Source: Bryum argenteum
Lineage: Eukaryota > Streptophyta > Bryopsida > Bryales > Bryaceae
DNA: 64,000 nucleotides
Assembly (NCBI GenBank): GCA_037043015.1
Contig: CM073322.1
Span: forward strand, 32,173,864-32,237,863
Direction: 5' to 3'
Below are positions 1 through 11,207 of this stretch, in pieces; position 1 is the first letter of the stretch; each line of letters starts with the position of its first letter. Under the pieces are notes generated by a model. It searched no databases, was not told the DNA's origin, and was given only the letters and a program-made list of their open reading frames with translations. The translations under genes were made by a program, and so were the position numbers.

Positions 1-774
1 AGCGGCATGGAACTCATGCTGGTAAGTACAGAAGTGCAGTTATGAGGTCTTGTTCGTTGTGAGCTGGGGCAGTTATTATAGAGCGTAGTTAGTAGGATTG
101 GTTTGTGACGGAGTGTGCACTTGTGTTTGGCAGAGCGTTTGTTGGCGTCTAATAATCCGAATGCAACGAAGAACCGGCCGCACACGCTGTTCGCTAGTGG
201 GCCTCCGCAGCTCGTCGGTCCGCCGCAACTGGGGCAAGGACTTCCTCCACCACCGGTGCAAGCGAATGGTGGAATGAGCATGAACGGGCCCATGCATCAT
301 CCTCCGCCAGTGTACAACGGCGGACCACCGCCAATGCCGCCGCCGCCACAAGGACAGATGATGCAAGGGCATCCTCCGCCACCGCAGGGCTACGGGGGTC
401 CGCCAATGCAGCCGCAGCAAGGCGGTCCGCCGCCGCCGTGGGGCAACCAGGGGCAGGGCATGCCACCTCCTCCCCAGTTCAGAGGCGGCCCTCCGGGGTC
501 TCACATGCCTCCTCCTCCGCACGGCTTCCAGGGCGGTCCACCCGGGGGTGCCATGGGCATGGGGGGGCCTCCTCCTCCGTGGGGCAGAGGGCCTCCCCCG
601 CAGGGCATACGCCCCCCTCCACCAGGCATGCAGCAGCAGGGACAGCAACCACCACAGCAGCAGCAGCAGCAGGGGCCTCCACCTCCACGCGGTCCTCCGG
701 GTATGCCCCCTCCTCCTCCTCCCGGAGGCATGATGGGCGGTCCGGGTGGGCGGCCGCCTCCTCCACCAGGGTAG
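1..774 (+). CDS. SF3B4: Splicing factor 3B subunit 4 (SAP49), C-terminal end, partial
   Basis: Only the 3' end of the gene is in the window. Bases 1-21 are an exon end that reads RHGTHA in frame; a GT-AG intron runs 22-133 (gtaagt to tttggcag); the last exon is 134-774 and ends at TAG 772-774. The junction gives RHGTHAERLLASNN followed by RPHTLFASGPP, which matches the stretch after the second RRM of plant SF3B4 (U2 snRNP SF3b complex, branch-site recognition, nucleus). The rest, about 190 residues, is the low-complexity Pro/Gly/Met/Gln tail typical of this family, with PPPP runs and one polyglutamine run. The two RRMs lie upstream of the window. Identification rests on the short conserved stretch and the tail. 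Long open frames on the other strand here are shadows of the GC-rich tail. Confidence 0.87.
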
Positions 775-1626
775 ACATGCAGATCATGGAATCAGGGCTA
801 GGTAGATCATTCATGAGAATTGTGCAGCAGCTTGTGTGGTTCATCGAAGAAAGCACTTGGCTAACGGGAGGGCATGAAATGAGCATCGTTGGAGCTGAAA
901 GTGTGCCCGTCAATGCTGTGCATGGGACTGGGTACTTGAGACGATTGCGGTTTATGCTGGGCTTCTAGTTTTTGGGACTGGAGGCAGTGCATTTTGTAGG
1001 TTGATATCGACGTACGATGACCCACATATTTAGCTTGTGATGTTCACGGTGCGGTGGCTACTATTCTTTGAGGTTGTTACACTTCGACTGGAAGCTTATT
1101 TGGAGAGGTTTTTTGCCTTAAGTTACATTCTGCTGAGAACTGTATTCCAATTTGCTTGAGCTATGATGAATGTTGGGATTATGCAGTCCATTCTGAACAA
1201 ATCAGAATACCTGACTACGTTGTGTTGTGTGCACTCTTGCCATTGTGACTTATTTGAAACACTGGGGAAGACCCAAAATCGGTGGATGTTATTGAGTTTG
1301 GATCATAGCTTTCGATGATTTGGGTGTGGGTACATGGAAAGTGTATGCTCTCGAACTGCGCGAAGATTTTTCTTCAAGAGAAAATCATGATAAGGAGGAA
1401 GGTGCATCTCATGGGAGGTGAACGCAATCTTTAAATCCATGGGATGGGATCAACTGACTCATTTGGAAACTATATTTTGCAATATATTTTGGTAGAGCAG
1501 TTATTGTCGCTGATGCACTTACTCAAACTTCCCAATTCACTGGGAGAAAAAGCATGCATTTCTTGGAGGTAAAATTCTCTAAAATTCTCTCGGATCTTAT
1601 AAAATTTCAACTCTGGGCAGAAGGGG
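775..1626. other. 3' UTR of SF3B4 and intergenic DNA
   Basis: The sequence after the stop has no further coding signal. It presumably contains the SF3B4 3' UTR and poly(A) site; I cannot place the cleavage site. No repeat is recognisable before the TTAA element that follows. Confidence 0.5.
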
Positions 1627-1982
1627 TTAACCCTTAAACGCCCAAGGTGACCTTCCAACAGAATTTTCTCTGCTCGCATTGTACTCAACTTTTCACATAT
1701 ATTCTAATGTCAAACTGGTCACCTTCTTGTGATGCATTCAAAAAGTGAAAGTTTACAATTCAAATCACAATTTGTATGAGTGATTTTGTGCTTTGAAAGG
1801 ATTGTGGTAGGTAGGTTGGGGTTGTACATAGCCTTGTAGGAGGTTGCAAGCTCATCATTGATTGGTCTATTCATGATGCCCTTGTTCACAAAGTGCACTA
1901 TTCATGATGCCCAAGTCCAAAAGATGCTGTGATCACAATTTTTAGCTGCGCGTTTCAAACCCCATGGGCGTTTAAGGGTTAA
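1627..1982. mobile_element. TTAA-bounded MITE, family D copy 1
   Basis: A 356-bp element with TTAA at both ends (1627-1630 and 1979-1982). The termini inside the TTAA are CCCTTAAACGCCCAAGG on the left and, read inward from the right, CCCTTAAACGCCCATGG, so 16 of 17 positions match. It is a close copy of the element at 53848-54217. TTAA target duplication and CCY termini are the signature of piggyBac-type elements; there is no transposase inside. Compared with the 54-kb copy it lacks one arm of the subterminal hairpin. Confidence 0.8.
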
Positions 1983-3583
1983 GTTCGATCGTTTAAAGTT
2001 CATGGGTGCCCATGATCCGACCCCCACAGACTCTCCACTATTCTCAACCTCACAAAGTCAACATCCGAATTTTAACTCGACCCATTTGTCAGAATCAGCT
2101 ATTTGTACTGGAAGCTATGAACACTCACCCTTCCTCATGCCGTGACAACCTCCAACTCCACTTGAAACTCAGACCACCTATGACAATTGTTAACATAACA
2201 AAACCTTGATAATGAAATGAAATATAGCACCCAGACAAAAAAAAAATGAATACAAGGCTCCACAGAAGAGTCTCTGTCTTGCAAAAAATCCCAAGCAAGA
2301 AAAATTCGACAACAAAAGAATTTCTTCATCTATTCCTAGGTTACAGAATATGTGGACAATGTCGAAACAAATAATAATGTGGCCTAAGGTCTCTTCCGAA
2401 GCAAGATCATCACCCCATGCATTCACACAAAAACTTAGTATACATAAATCTTCAAAAAGGATGTAGATAGAGAGTGATGAATACAATGGGAGTAGATGGT
2501 TACATGTACATGTGTTGACAAGATAAGAGTGAGAAACTGATGCAAATTCTAGATGCAATGCTAGAGTTGCATCAGCAACGACGCGATGAATGGTGAGTAG
2601 CACTAAGGCTCGCCGCAGGTGAATCTGCAGGGGCATTAGTGCGGCAAATGTTGAGTAGCACTCAGAGTTTTATGAGGTGAATTTGCAGGGACAACGTTAC
2701 TCCTCTTCATGTCAACAAGATGGACAGATACCGCGGCAAGCAAGCAGTGCATGAACTAAGTCTAGATTAGAAGAGTATCACCACGTACAGTAACACCGAG
2801 ATTGGAGCGAACGCAGCACCCGAGGGCTCAATGCAACAACATCAAGACAAGCGATATTAATATTGCCCTTCGAGTTTACGGTAGCAATGATATCAGCAAA
2901 GAGGCATGAGCAATATCGAAGGCCTGCGAACTCATCGGAGCGCGTCATCGACGCTCTGAATGGTCGAGGCGAGCCAGACCATGCTATGTTTTCTTAAGAG
3001 AGGATGCCTTTTCAACATAGTATGAAGGCATAGTACTTGCTCAAAGTCAAATGTGCAAGAAAAATACAAGTGCACACTTTTTATCAAATCCTAAGATCTC
3101 CCAATCTATATGGTGAAAAAGTTTGAATTTTTTTTATGAAGGTGCTCGTACTAGTGCCCTTTAAGATCTTACAATTGAAAACTTTCAGATCATCGTTTTA
3201 AAATTTTGAGAATTCTATCATTGTCTTTCACATTTAAGAGGAAAGTTCAAGTCTTCTACCCCTTGGGCTTTTAAGGATTGAATCGACCGTTACTGCGGAC
3301 TCAAAAGTGATTGTAGTTGCGGACTTACAGGGACCGTAGTAGCCATTCGTTTTTGAAGTTGAAACTGAATAATACGAAGGACATTCCTTTCTTGTAATGT
3401 CCAGGTACTTTATTTCAGAACAAAGATGATTTTTTTTTGCAATAACTAACAATAGATTTGTGGTCATTACAGAGGACCATGTTGGCTAAAGAGCTGAGAA
3501 ATTAGTACGTTTGATTATCTGTGGGAGTTGAAGGTAAATGTCTTACTCTTTCTATTCATTGGATCGAAGTTCTTCTAGATCTT
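1983..3583. other. Intergenic, no gene recognised
   Basis: AT-rich, with only short open frames that show no recognisable domain. A loose direct duplication around 2585-2700 (a stretch containing gagtagcact) is the only internal repeat I noticed. Confidence 0.5.
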
Positions 3584-3853
3584 TTAACCCCTAACTTTCC
3601 TTAGTACCCGAAACATGTTTCGGAGGTTCCAGCAGGAGAAAAACTCAGCCAACTTTGACCATTATAATCTCACAAACGAGGACCGAAGAATGAACGGTTC
3701 AGAATTGGTATGTGAGAAGAATATCAAGTGAACTTTGGGATTCTACGGTTGGATCTTTTAAATAATGCTTAGATTGAGATATTGAGCTTAATCTAAAGGA
3801 AGATCAACTTTTGTGACTTAGACCGTTTTGCAACAAGGAAATTCAGGGGTTAA
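3584..3853. mobile_element. TTAA-bounded MITE, family B copy 1
   Basis: A 270-bp element between TTAA at 3584-3587 and 3850-3853. It starts CCCCTAA and ends CAGGGG. The body carries the family B hallmarks: AACTTTGACCATTATAATC, a central segment close to TCCTACGGTTGGATC, and a tail with gacttagac followed by caaggaaattcag. Other copies lie at about 13.7, 48.9, 49.8, 50.5 and 51.4 kb. Confidence 0.75.
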
Positions 3854-3932
3854 CATAGAGTACTGAAAGTAATTTTGTACCTTCAGCCAGTAATGCATAC
3901 TAATTTCTTTCAACACAAGGCAGAAATGCAAC

Positions 3933-4049
3933 TCCATCGTACATGCTTTTTTGTTTGGCTCTAAAAAGAGAAATAATATGTGTTATTGAAAGTCCATGTT
4001 ACATGCGTTATTATTCGGCTCTAAAAAGAGAAATAATATATGTTATTGA
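3933..4049. repeat. Two tandem copies of a 60-bp unit
   Basis: The segment containing ggctctaaaaagagaaata occurs at about 3956 and again 60 bp later, with flanking bases also repeated (acatgc at the start, tgttattga at the end). It is a simple tandem duplication; the short open frame across it is a by-product. Confidence 0.8.
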
Positions 4050-4657
4050 TCAAAGGTACTTCTTTGTTATAATTTGTACTTTACTATTGACTAACTTGGG
4101 TACTTACATTCCAAATTTGGTAGGATAATCATCAAATTGTCTCTCTTTGTTGAACTCGTGTTCTGTATACAATGCATTGAAGTACTTAGTCTCGGTCAGC
4201 AAAGTGGATATTTCTGTTGAGTCTCTCCCTCATGTGCATTGTGATATGACACTCCCTGAAGTTTGTACTTTTTTATTCTCATGAAAATATTATAAAAATT
4301 GCAACATCATTATGTACCTGAAACCTTCCAACTCTAATTTTAGGTCACCAATTCATCAATAGACATGGAGATGTTTATCATTATTATGCCCCATTCCCAC
4401 ATAAGGGTTAGTAACTCAGTGTTTGAAAAAGCCTTGAACCCATGTATGTGGAGGAACCTATTGATCATACTTGAGTTTCTAATCACTGGCTCCTTGATCA
4501 AAAGGAGCTACCTAAATACAAGCAATCCATGATCAAGTAGGGTCAAAAATTTCATCCCAAATTTCATCCCAATTTCATCCCAAATTTCATCCAGATGGTT
4601 GCTTAGTTATGCATGTGGAAACACTATGTTCTGTGCTTGAGCTCACTGCCCCTTCCA

Positions 4658-5363
4658 CTAGCTCCATACCTTTGAGTGGGAATGGGCCTTTATGAGTGTA
4701 AATGAATTAAAGTAGTAGTAAGCATGATAGTAGTATTGCTAACTCCAGATGTCAGTTTAGTGCATGAAGGGTTAAGGTAAGTGTTGTGTAAGTAAACACT
4801 CATACTGCAAGTTACTGCATGCTACTAGAACCATCTAAAACTCATAGTTAGTGCATGCTCTTACAGCCACCCATTGGGAGTTAGTAATTAGGAAATCTCA
4901 TATTTGGTAGTTAGGAGGATAGAAAGTTGAGCAATCGATAAGTTAACTTACCAATAAAATCCCAAGTTAACTTCTTGTTCTCCTTCCTATATAATCTAGA
5001 GGAGATGAGTCTCTTCCTAGTTCCTAATTCTATTGCAACTTATTTCTTTGTTTACTCTGTGGTTTGCAACACGTTATGAGCACGAGATTTTACCAGCCCA
5101 CGCAGCTCGGCTTGTAGAGTCTCGTGCTGATAACGTGTTGCAAATAAAAGAGTAAGTTTAACTTCTAGTTCTACTTCCTATATAACCTAGAGGAGATGGG
5201 TCTCTTCCGAATTCTCTTGCAACTTATTTATTTGTTGACTAGCTGCATACTATTGAGTGGGAATGGTCCTTTATGAGTATAAAATAAAAGTAGTAGTAAG
5301 TATGATAGTAGTATTGCTAACTCCAGATGATTGTCAATCTAGTGCATGAAGGGGTAAGGTAAG
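4658..5363. repeat. Scrambled LTR-retrotransposon remnant with a palindromic primer-site-like core
   Basis: Two nested sets of direct repeats are visible: 4658-4781 with 5238-5363, and 4964-5056 with 5154-5240. The inner repeat has a promoter-like CCTATATAA and ends in ttgcaactta. Between the inner copies, 5063-5144 is an inverted repeat of 25-bp arms around a 32-bp loop. The arms read GCAACACGTTATGAGCACGA and its complement, resembling the primer-binding-site region of plant Copia elements (GTTATCAGCACGA). No gag or pol is left. Confidence 0.55.
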
Positions 5364-5742
5364 CTAACTTCATGTACACTTTGTACTCTTTATTATCACA
5401 ATAATTTAACATCACATACCGCTTAGTTCAGAATGTGACTATAGAGACCATACTTTGTTGCCTCCATAAAGACACTTAACTTCCTCCTATAACCTCACAT
5501 TTGAAACCATATGTGTAACATTAGAGCTTCGAGGAAAGTACAGTGAATGTTTTGAGGAGGATAAAAGCAATAGTCAGTGGCAGACCATGGTAATCAGAGA
5601 TTGCCCTCACAATTTCAGACCCAAGGTTTCAAACCAAATGACCTGCGATAGGCGACTTGAAAATAAGCAACAAAAGTCATTTCTAGTTTTGCCACAGCCA
5701 CATCAATTAACAATTCACCGTGAAGAACACTGAGGAGATCGA

Positions 5743-6430
5743 ATAACCCCTAAACCTGCCGAATGTTGAAAAACGATAATTTGGATGAAATACATAAATC
5801 TTGGAGAGTCATAACTTCTTCATAGACTTTTTTCTTGACGAATCACTTTGGTTGGGTCGCAAATAAAGTCTAGTTTGTGTGGTAGAGATAAACTCATACA
5901 AATGATTAGGAATAAATGGCATAAATTTTAGTGAAGGCAACTCTTGTTTTTGGGTTTTCAGACATGGGGCATGTTTTATCAGTGCTAGTGAATTATGTGA
6001 AATCAAAAATACATTGACATTACTTGCATAATCTTCATCTTAAAATGAATTCCATTAATTTTCTGGTTGGAAGTATTTTGATCCCAATGATTCTAGTATT
6101 GGATTTGCTACAATGTTTAAACAATGAAACAAGTGACAAAATGAATGATTTTTGAGGAGCTAAATCTCCATCATCCACCGTTGGATTTCAACTTTATTTG
6201 TTGGGTTGGATTCCCTTTTGAATCTAGTTTTTGTGGTAGAAAATTCAAATTCATTCAAGATGTGAGTGAGTTAAGGCATTCATTTTTGTGCAGAGGGTCT
6301 AGTTTTGGACATTTTTTCCTTCGTTAGATTTAGGGCAATTTTCAGCATTGCAAGGTACATATTTGCGCAAAGAAAATTTTCTCACTATTTTTTTTGGTTC
6401 AAGAAGGTTATTGAGATGAAGGTTAACAAT
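5743..6430. mobile_element. TTAA-type MITE, family A, degenerate and right-truncated
   Basis: Starts at a mutated target site (ATAA at 5743-5746) followed by CCCCTAAAC and a block equivalent to the family A start (cgaatgttgaaaaacgat). It then follows the family A body through the segment with ggagctaaatctcc and ccaccgttggatttc, and loses similarity near 6430 without a right terminus. Confidence 0.65.
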
Positions 6431-7762
6431 ATGATTTGAGGGAACCCACGGGACAATTATAATGGGAGAGAGAGAGTATTAATTTCGAGGTTTCGAGTGG
6501 CTTAAAAAATACGATGAAAGTTACGATGAAAGTTTTTGGGTCCCCGCCCGCCTGGTTATCAATGCCACCGACAGCCAGTCCATGTTGACCTTGACCAGCT
6601 GTAAATGGCAGTTGACTTTATTCTACGTAAGTATCATCAATGCAATTCTGAAGCATTAACTTTTTATTTGTGTATTTTTTCATTCATAATTCATATCAAT
6701 TTGAGATTTGACAATTTTTAGTCTCTGTTTTGGAAAAACTTCTATACGTATGAAGGCATGATTTCACCGTTAGGTTTCAATTGATTCAAAACCTTGACGA
6801 TGTCCCACATTTGGTGCATTGGAGTTACTTTTGGACCTTGTGGTGGAAAGCAATCCAAGGGCCATGCCACTCGAGAGGCAATGGAGAGAAAGCGCGGCTT
6901 GTGGTTGGTCAATGCCAAGGCCTCCTTACCACACGGACGGTCGTTTTGGCAACGACAAGATGACATGGTGGGAGAGTGCGCCTGAAGAAACTACTACGCG
7001 TTCTGGGCTGGAAATTCTCGTTTTACGACCGAGTCAGCTTCGAGCCCACAATGATAGACTGTTGGCGGTGCGCGGTAGTCCATCGTTGCACAACCTTCAC
7101 CATCCCCCCAGCTTGCTGACAGAGCATATGGCTATCTACAGAGAAGTTTGCGTGCTACAACAGGCCATGTGTCGGCTGTCCACAAAGAAAGTTCGAGTGC
7201 TTGTGGCCTAGCTGTGCCGGTCGTGTGGCAAACCACTTGCCACACAAGCTGAGGTGGCTTCCAATTCCACAGGCCTCCCTAGCCCAGGAAGGCTTGCCAC
7301 TTGCCTAGCGTGTGGCTTTGGCCTAAGTGAAGGTCCTAAAAGCATGGGGTGGCCAAGATATTTTGCATGCATGTTCCCAACTTGATTACCTACATGTCAA
7401 AAAAAATAAAATATGACCAAAATATTTGGGGTGAAAATCTTCAAGTTGTCCTTTGCACAAAGTAGACAATGTCTCCCGGGCAAGGCCAAAAAAAAAACTT
7501 TACAATCGATTTTAAATGTTATGATCTCACATGTGGTGATGATCCAACAATTGACCTTTTTACCACTACTACTAATAGTAGTTATCTTCAAGATCCTACA
7601 GTTTAAAAACCCCAAAATCTCCAAATATTTTGGACTTATCCCAATGAGTACATAGTGGTAAGAAATCGCAGATTTTGGTTTTCAAGCTCTCAAAAACATC
7701 AAGGATTTTCAGGAGATAAGATGCTCGGTGCAAAAATTGTCAAAGGATTATGAGTCCAAATT
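6431..7762. other. Intergenic, unassigned
   Basis: Several overlapping open frames of 60-130 codons on both strands at 6.74-7.21 kb show no domain I recognise. The sequence here is GC-richer than its surroundings, so it may be a decayed gene or an older element, but nothing supports a specific call. Confidence 0.35.
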
Positions 7763-9355
7763 GCTTACAAATTTCCTCCTAGAGGGAGTTTTCATGAAAA
7801 GTTTAACAATTCATTGTGAACTCAAAAATGATCAGATTTGAGAATTATAAAGTGTGTTGAAATGGCATCCAAGTTTACTTCCATTTAATGATAACATATC
7901 AACTCCTTTTTTTAATGTCATTTAACATGTTACAATCACTTTACACACCATTTAACATTGACTACTCTTACTTTTTGTTTAATTTACAACTTATTATTCA
8001 ACTCGAAGTTTGAAATGAGCTTCTAACGTTGTTCTTGGAATAATCAAGCACATGCTTGTGATATCAATGATATGCTTCTTGTTCAGATTTGGCTTGTAAG
8101 AATTTCTTGATAAGTTCTCAAAACGAGTAAACCTTACCCAAAGCCTGTAAAAGCCTTTCACACAACTTCAAATGTCCGCCAAATATTGTCCCAAAGATCT
8201 CAAAGATGGTTGGAGGCTATTAGAGTAACAACTCTTATGCATAGCTTATACCCTAAACAAACCTCCCTATTTTTAGTCAAAAAGCACAATGTTGAAAAAA
8301 GTGTCATAAATGAAAATGAAGACAACTTTTTAATCTCAACAGTAAAATCTTGTAAGAGACTTGTTGTAGACTATGTAAACCAAAATTTGAGTCATCAGGA
8401 CGCATAGATTGCAAGTACATAATGTATTAGTATGCGAAACAAATTACAAAATTCCATCATTTTCACTCTGAAGTGAAAATACTACCAACAAACCAATTGC
8501 AATCATAAAATCACCAATTAAAAAGTTTTTCACACTCATCCTAATTATATCCTTCCACCAAAATTTTATCAGGGAAACTTCCAACACACGTGTAATTGGA
8601 TCAAGGTTTCTTTAAGCATGTGTTGGACGTTTTACTTTCAACACACATTTGATTGAATTGAGGTTTCTTCCACTAAAAGTAGACTCTCTTTAGATTACAT
8701 TCAAGAAATAAAGTTGAAATCCAATGTTGCATGAAGGAGATATAGCCCCTCAAAAATAATTTATTCTATAACTTTTTTTAATGTAGAAAAATCATTGCAA
8801 ATCGAATACGAAAAGTATTTGGATCAAAAACTTCCAACTAGAAAGTTGTTTGAGAGCATCCTGAAATCACACCTGATTCAAACTTAGGGATTAGAATATT
8901 GAAACATGCCACATGTTTCAAAAAGAAGGAACTAATAAAATTTATAGTATGCTTGCCAAGTTTAAAGGAAGATTCATTTTCCACCTTATGTCTTAATTGG
9001 TAACTGATAAGAATCCACTTCATACCAAAGAATTCAATAGAGAGAATTCCTTAGATAATACAAGTATGTGCTCAAGTATCTCAAGAAAAAATTTAGAAGC
9101 TCATTTCAAACTTCCAATTAAAATATACATTGTAAATTAAGCAAAAACTAAAAATAGTCAATGGTAGATGGTGTGTACAGTAATTGTAATATGTTAAATG
9201 ACAATACAAAAAGAAGTTAATATGTTATCATCATATTGAAGTACATTTTGATGTGATTCTAATGCACTTTTTGGTTTTGAAATCAAATCATTTTGAGTCC
9301 ACAATGAATTGTCAAACTTTTCATAAAAACTTCCTCTAAGGGGGACTTTGTAAGC
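7763..9355. repeat. Long inverted repeat pair (about 358-bp arms)
   Basis: Bases 7763 to about 8120 and about 8998 to 9355 are reverse complements of each other at roughly three quarters identity. The arms begin gcttacaaa, continue through ttaacaattcattgtg, and still align at gtttgaaatgagcttctaa. The loop (8121-8997) contains a reversed family A fragment. This may be a non-autonomous transposon with long terminal inverted repeats, but I could not find a clear target duplication. Confidence 0.65.
8247..8900 (-). mobile_element. TTAA-type MITE, family A fragment (reverse)
   Basis: Read on the minus strand this matches the right half of family A. Its outer end is at 8247-8260 (CCCTAAAC after a decayed target site), followed by blocks such as cctatttttag and ccaaaatttgagtcatgagg-like sequence, then tagactct and gttgaaatccaa. 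The left terminus is missing. Confidence 0.55.
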
Positions 9356-9359
9356 AAAG

Positions 9360-9853
9360 TGTAAGGCAGTGTACATCTCACAAAACAAAGTTGAAATCCA
9401 ATTGTGGATGTAGGAGATACGGCTCCTCAAAAATCATTCATTTTTTCAAATCTTTCATTGACAAGACATCATTGCAAATGCAATAGCAAAAGTATCTGGA
9501 TGAAAAACTTCCAACTAGGGGAGCTATTAAGAATCACCCGGAGATCATGATCGTGAAAAAAATCATGAAAAACTATGTTTGATATCACATGATTGGCTTG
9601 TAATGCTTAAAGATGCCCCATGCTTAAAAACCCAAAAACAATAGTTGTCTTTACTAAAATGCATTCCATTAGTTCATACTATACTATATGAGCTGCAATG
9701 TTTACTACACAAAAAGACTCGATTTGGGACCTAAAACAAGTGATTTCATCCAAAAGAGACCTTATATAAAGAAGCTATGTCTCTTCAAAGTTCAAAGTTG
9801 TTGCCTTTCATCCAAGATGTGGTTTTTCTACATTCGGCGCGTTTAGGAGTTAA
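9360..9853 (-). mobile_element. TTAA-type MITE, family A fragment (reverse), left end present
   Basis: A reverse-oriented copy of the left half of family A. It ends at 9853 with ggcgcgtttaggag directly before TTAA (9850-9853). It overlaps in content with the fragment at 8247-8900, so two separate copies are nested in this stretch. Confidence 0.6.
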
Positions 9854-10197
9854 GATTGAAACTAAAGATTTCCATATTTTTAACCATCAAAGTCTTAGTC
9901 ATGTTTACAAGAAAAATAATTTAAATTACAATCATTCAAATTTGTTGTTATAATTAGATTGTCTTGAATGACTTTTGTATGATGCAACAAAGCAAGGAGC
10001 TAGATAGTGTATACCCCTTGTGGGGTTAGTAGTCCTACTATTGGTAGCATTACCTCCATGCTTACATCCAAGACTACATCAAACTAACATTCTATTTAGG
10101 CCAACCTCAAAATAGGTACAAATTTCTTTTTCTTTGGTAACATGACACTTTACTAAAGAGCCACCATATTCTAGAAGACTTAGTGTTTTGTTGGCAT
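9854..10197. other. Short intergenic stretch
   Basis: AT-rich, no element ends and no open frame of interest. It is the 3' flank of the ubinuclein-like ORF. Confidence 0.4.
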
Positions 10198-10929
10198 CTA
10201 ATCAATTTGAATGATCTCGGGCTTCACCCTCTTGATCTCCTCACAAAGCCTAGCTTTTTTTGACATTCTACATACTTTACGTCTGTTTGGCTCCTTTGGT
10301 TCTTTAGGTTGCTTTGGCTTCTCAAAAACCTTGCTCTCTTTGGGTAGGTTGGATTCTTGAGAGTTGATAGGTGCCTTGACTTTAACCTTCTTTGGTATCT
10401 TAAGTAGTTCCTCACATCTTTTTTTTCTTGGTTGCATAATTTTCATTGGAGATGGCTCATCCAATTGCTCAAGCTTGCCTTTATTTATGAAAAAACCTGA
10501 ATGTTTATTTTTTTTCTCGGTTACTCTAAAATACTCATTTAGGTCCGAGTCATCAATAAATGAATCTTCGCTATCATATTGATCTCCATCCAAGAAGTCA
10601 TCTTTATCATCATTGTCATTGTCATCACCCCTGTATAAGCGTTCTACTCTCTCGATCATTGAGCTGAATCGGTTGGCTTTAGTGCATTGTAGGACTTCCG
10701 CCTCACTAGTTGAGGTAGTAGAGTGCTTTGGAAGTGGAATTTGTAATGTATTTGTTGAATCATGTGACGGCTCTACAAACCCTAGCATTGCTCCCCTATG
10801 AAGCTCCACTAACTCTTTTCCATTGTTCAATTCTTTCTTTGATGTATCATCTTGCAACAACGTCTTCCATGATACAAATGTAGTCTCGCCTTCCTTCAAT
10901 TCTACATAAAATTGTTGTCGTAACACCAT
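10198..10929 (-). CDS. Short ubinuclein-like protein with Hpc2-related (HRD) domain, possible retrocopy
   Basis: A 243-residue ORF with ATG at 10929 and stop at 10198. The N-terminus (FYVELKEGETTFVSWKTLL, residues 7-25) matches the opening block of plant ubinucleins. Residues 86-156 match the Hpc2-related domain, with QYDSEDSFIDDSDLNEYF at 117-134 and GFFINKGKLE at 145-154. Ubinuclein binds HIRA and carries histone H3.3 in replication-independent nucleosome assembly in the nucleus. The C-terminal third is Lys/Pro-rich and stops; full-length plant ubinucleins are several times longer. The frame runs through both conserved blocks without an intron in an AT-rich, transposon-filled region, which suggests a processed retrocopy cut short. 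Alternatives are a genuine short paralogue or the first exon of a longer gene. Domain call firm, status of the gene uncertain. Confidence 0.65.
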   Translation of the reverse strand: MVLRQQFYVELKEGETTFVSWKTLLQDDTSKKELNNGKELVELHRGAMLGFVEPSHDSTNTLQIPLPKHSTTSTSEAEVLQCTKANRFSSMIERVERLYRGDDNDNDDKDDFLDGDQYDSEDSFIDDSDLNEYFRVTEKKNKHSGFFINKGKLEQLDEPSPMKIMQPRKKRCEELLKIPKKVKVKAPINSQESNLPKESKVFEKPKQPKEPKEPNRRKVCRMSKKARLCEEIKRVKPEIIQID

Positions 10930-11207
10930 GACTTCACAAGAACTCTTTCTATGTACTATTCATTGTGTTTTATTATAACAAAGTGGACATCTCCTCTTCC
11001 AAAATTAAGTGCTAAAATTCAGCAACATGGATACCATATAATAAAGATTTCTATTGTTTCCATTATGAGTGAAAAAATATTGTAAACATGTAAGAGGAAG
11101 ACCTAAGCTTTACATAGCCCAATACAATGTTCTTAACATGTAGGGAGGCCAATGGACTAACAAGTTAATAAAGTGCGTTGTAAGGATGAAAGGTCTTCTT
11201 GCGCAAG

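Noticed and set aside
76..968. Other long open frames overlapping the SF3B4 exon on both strands
   Set aside because: Shadows of GC-rich, proline-codon-rich coding sequence; no domain and no conserved start.
6798..6812. Sequence resembling the upstream element of plant snRNA genes (gtcccacatttgg)
   Set aside because: No TATA box at the required spacing and no U-snRNA-like sequence downstream.
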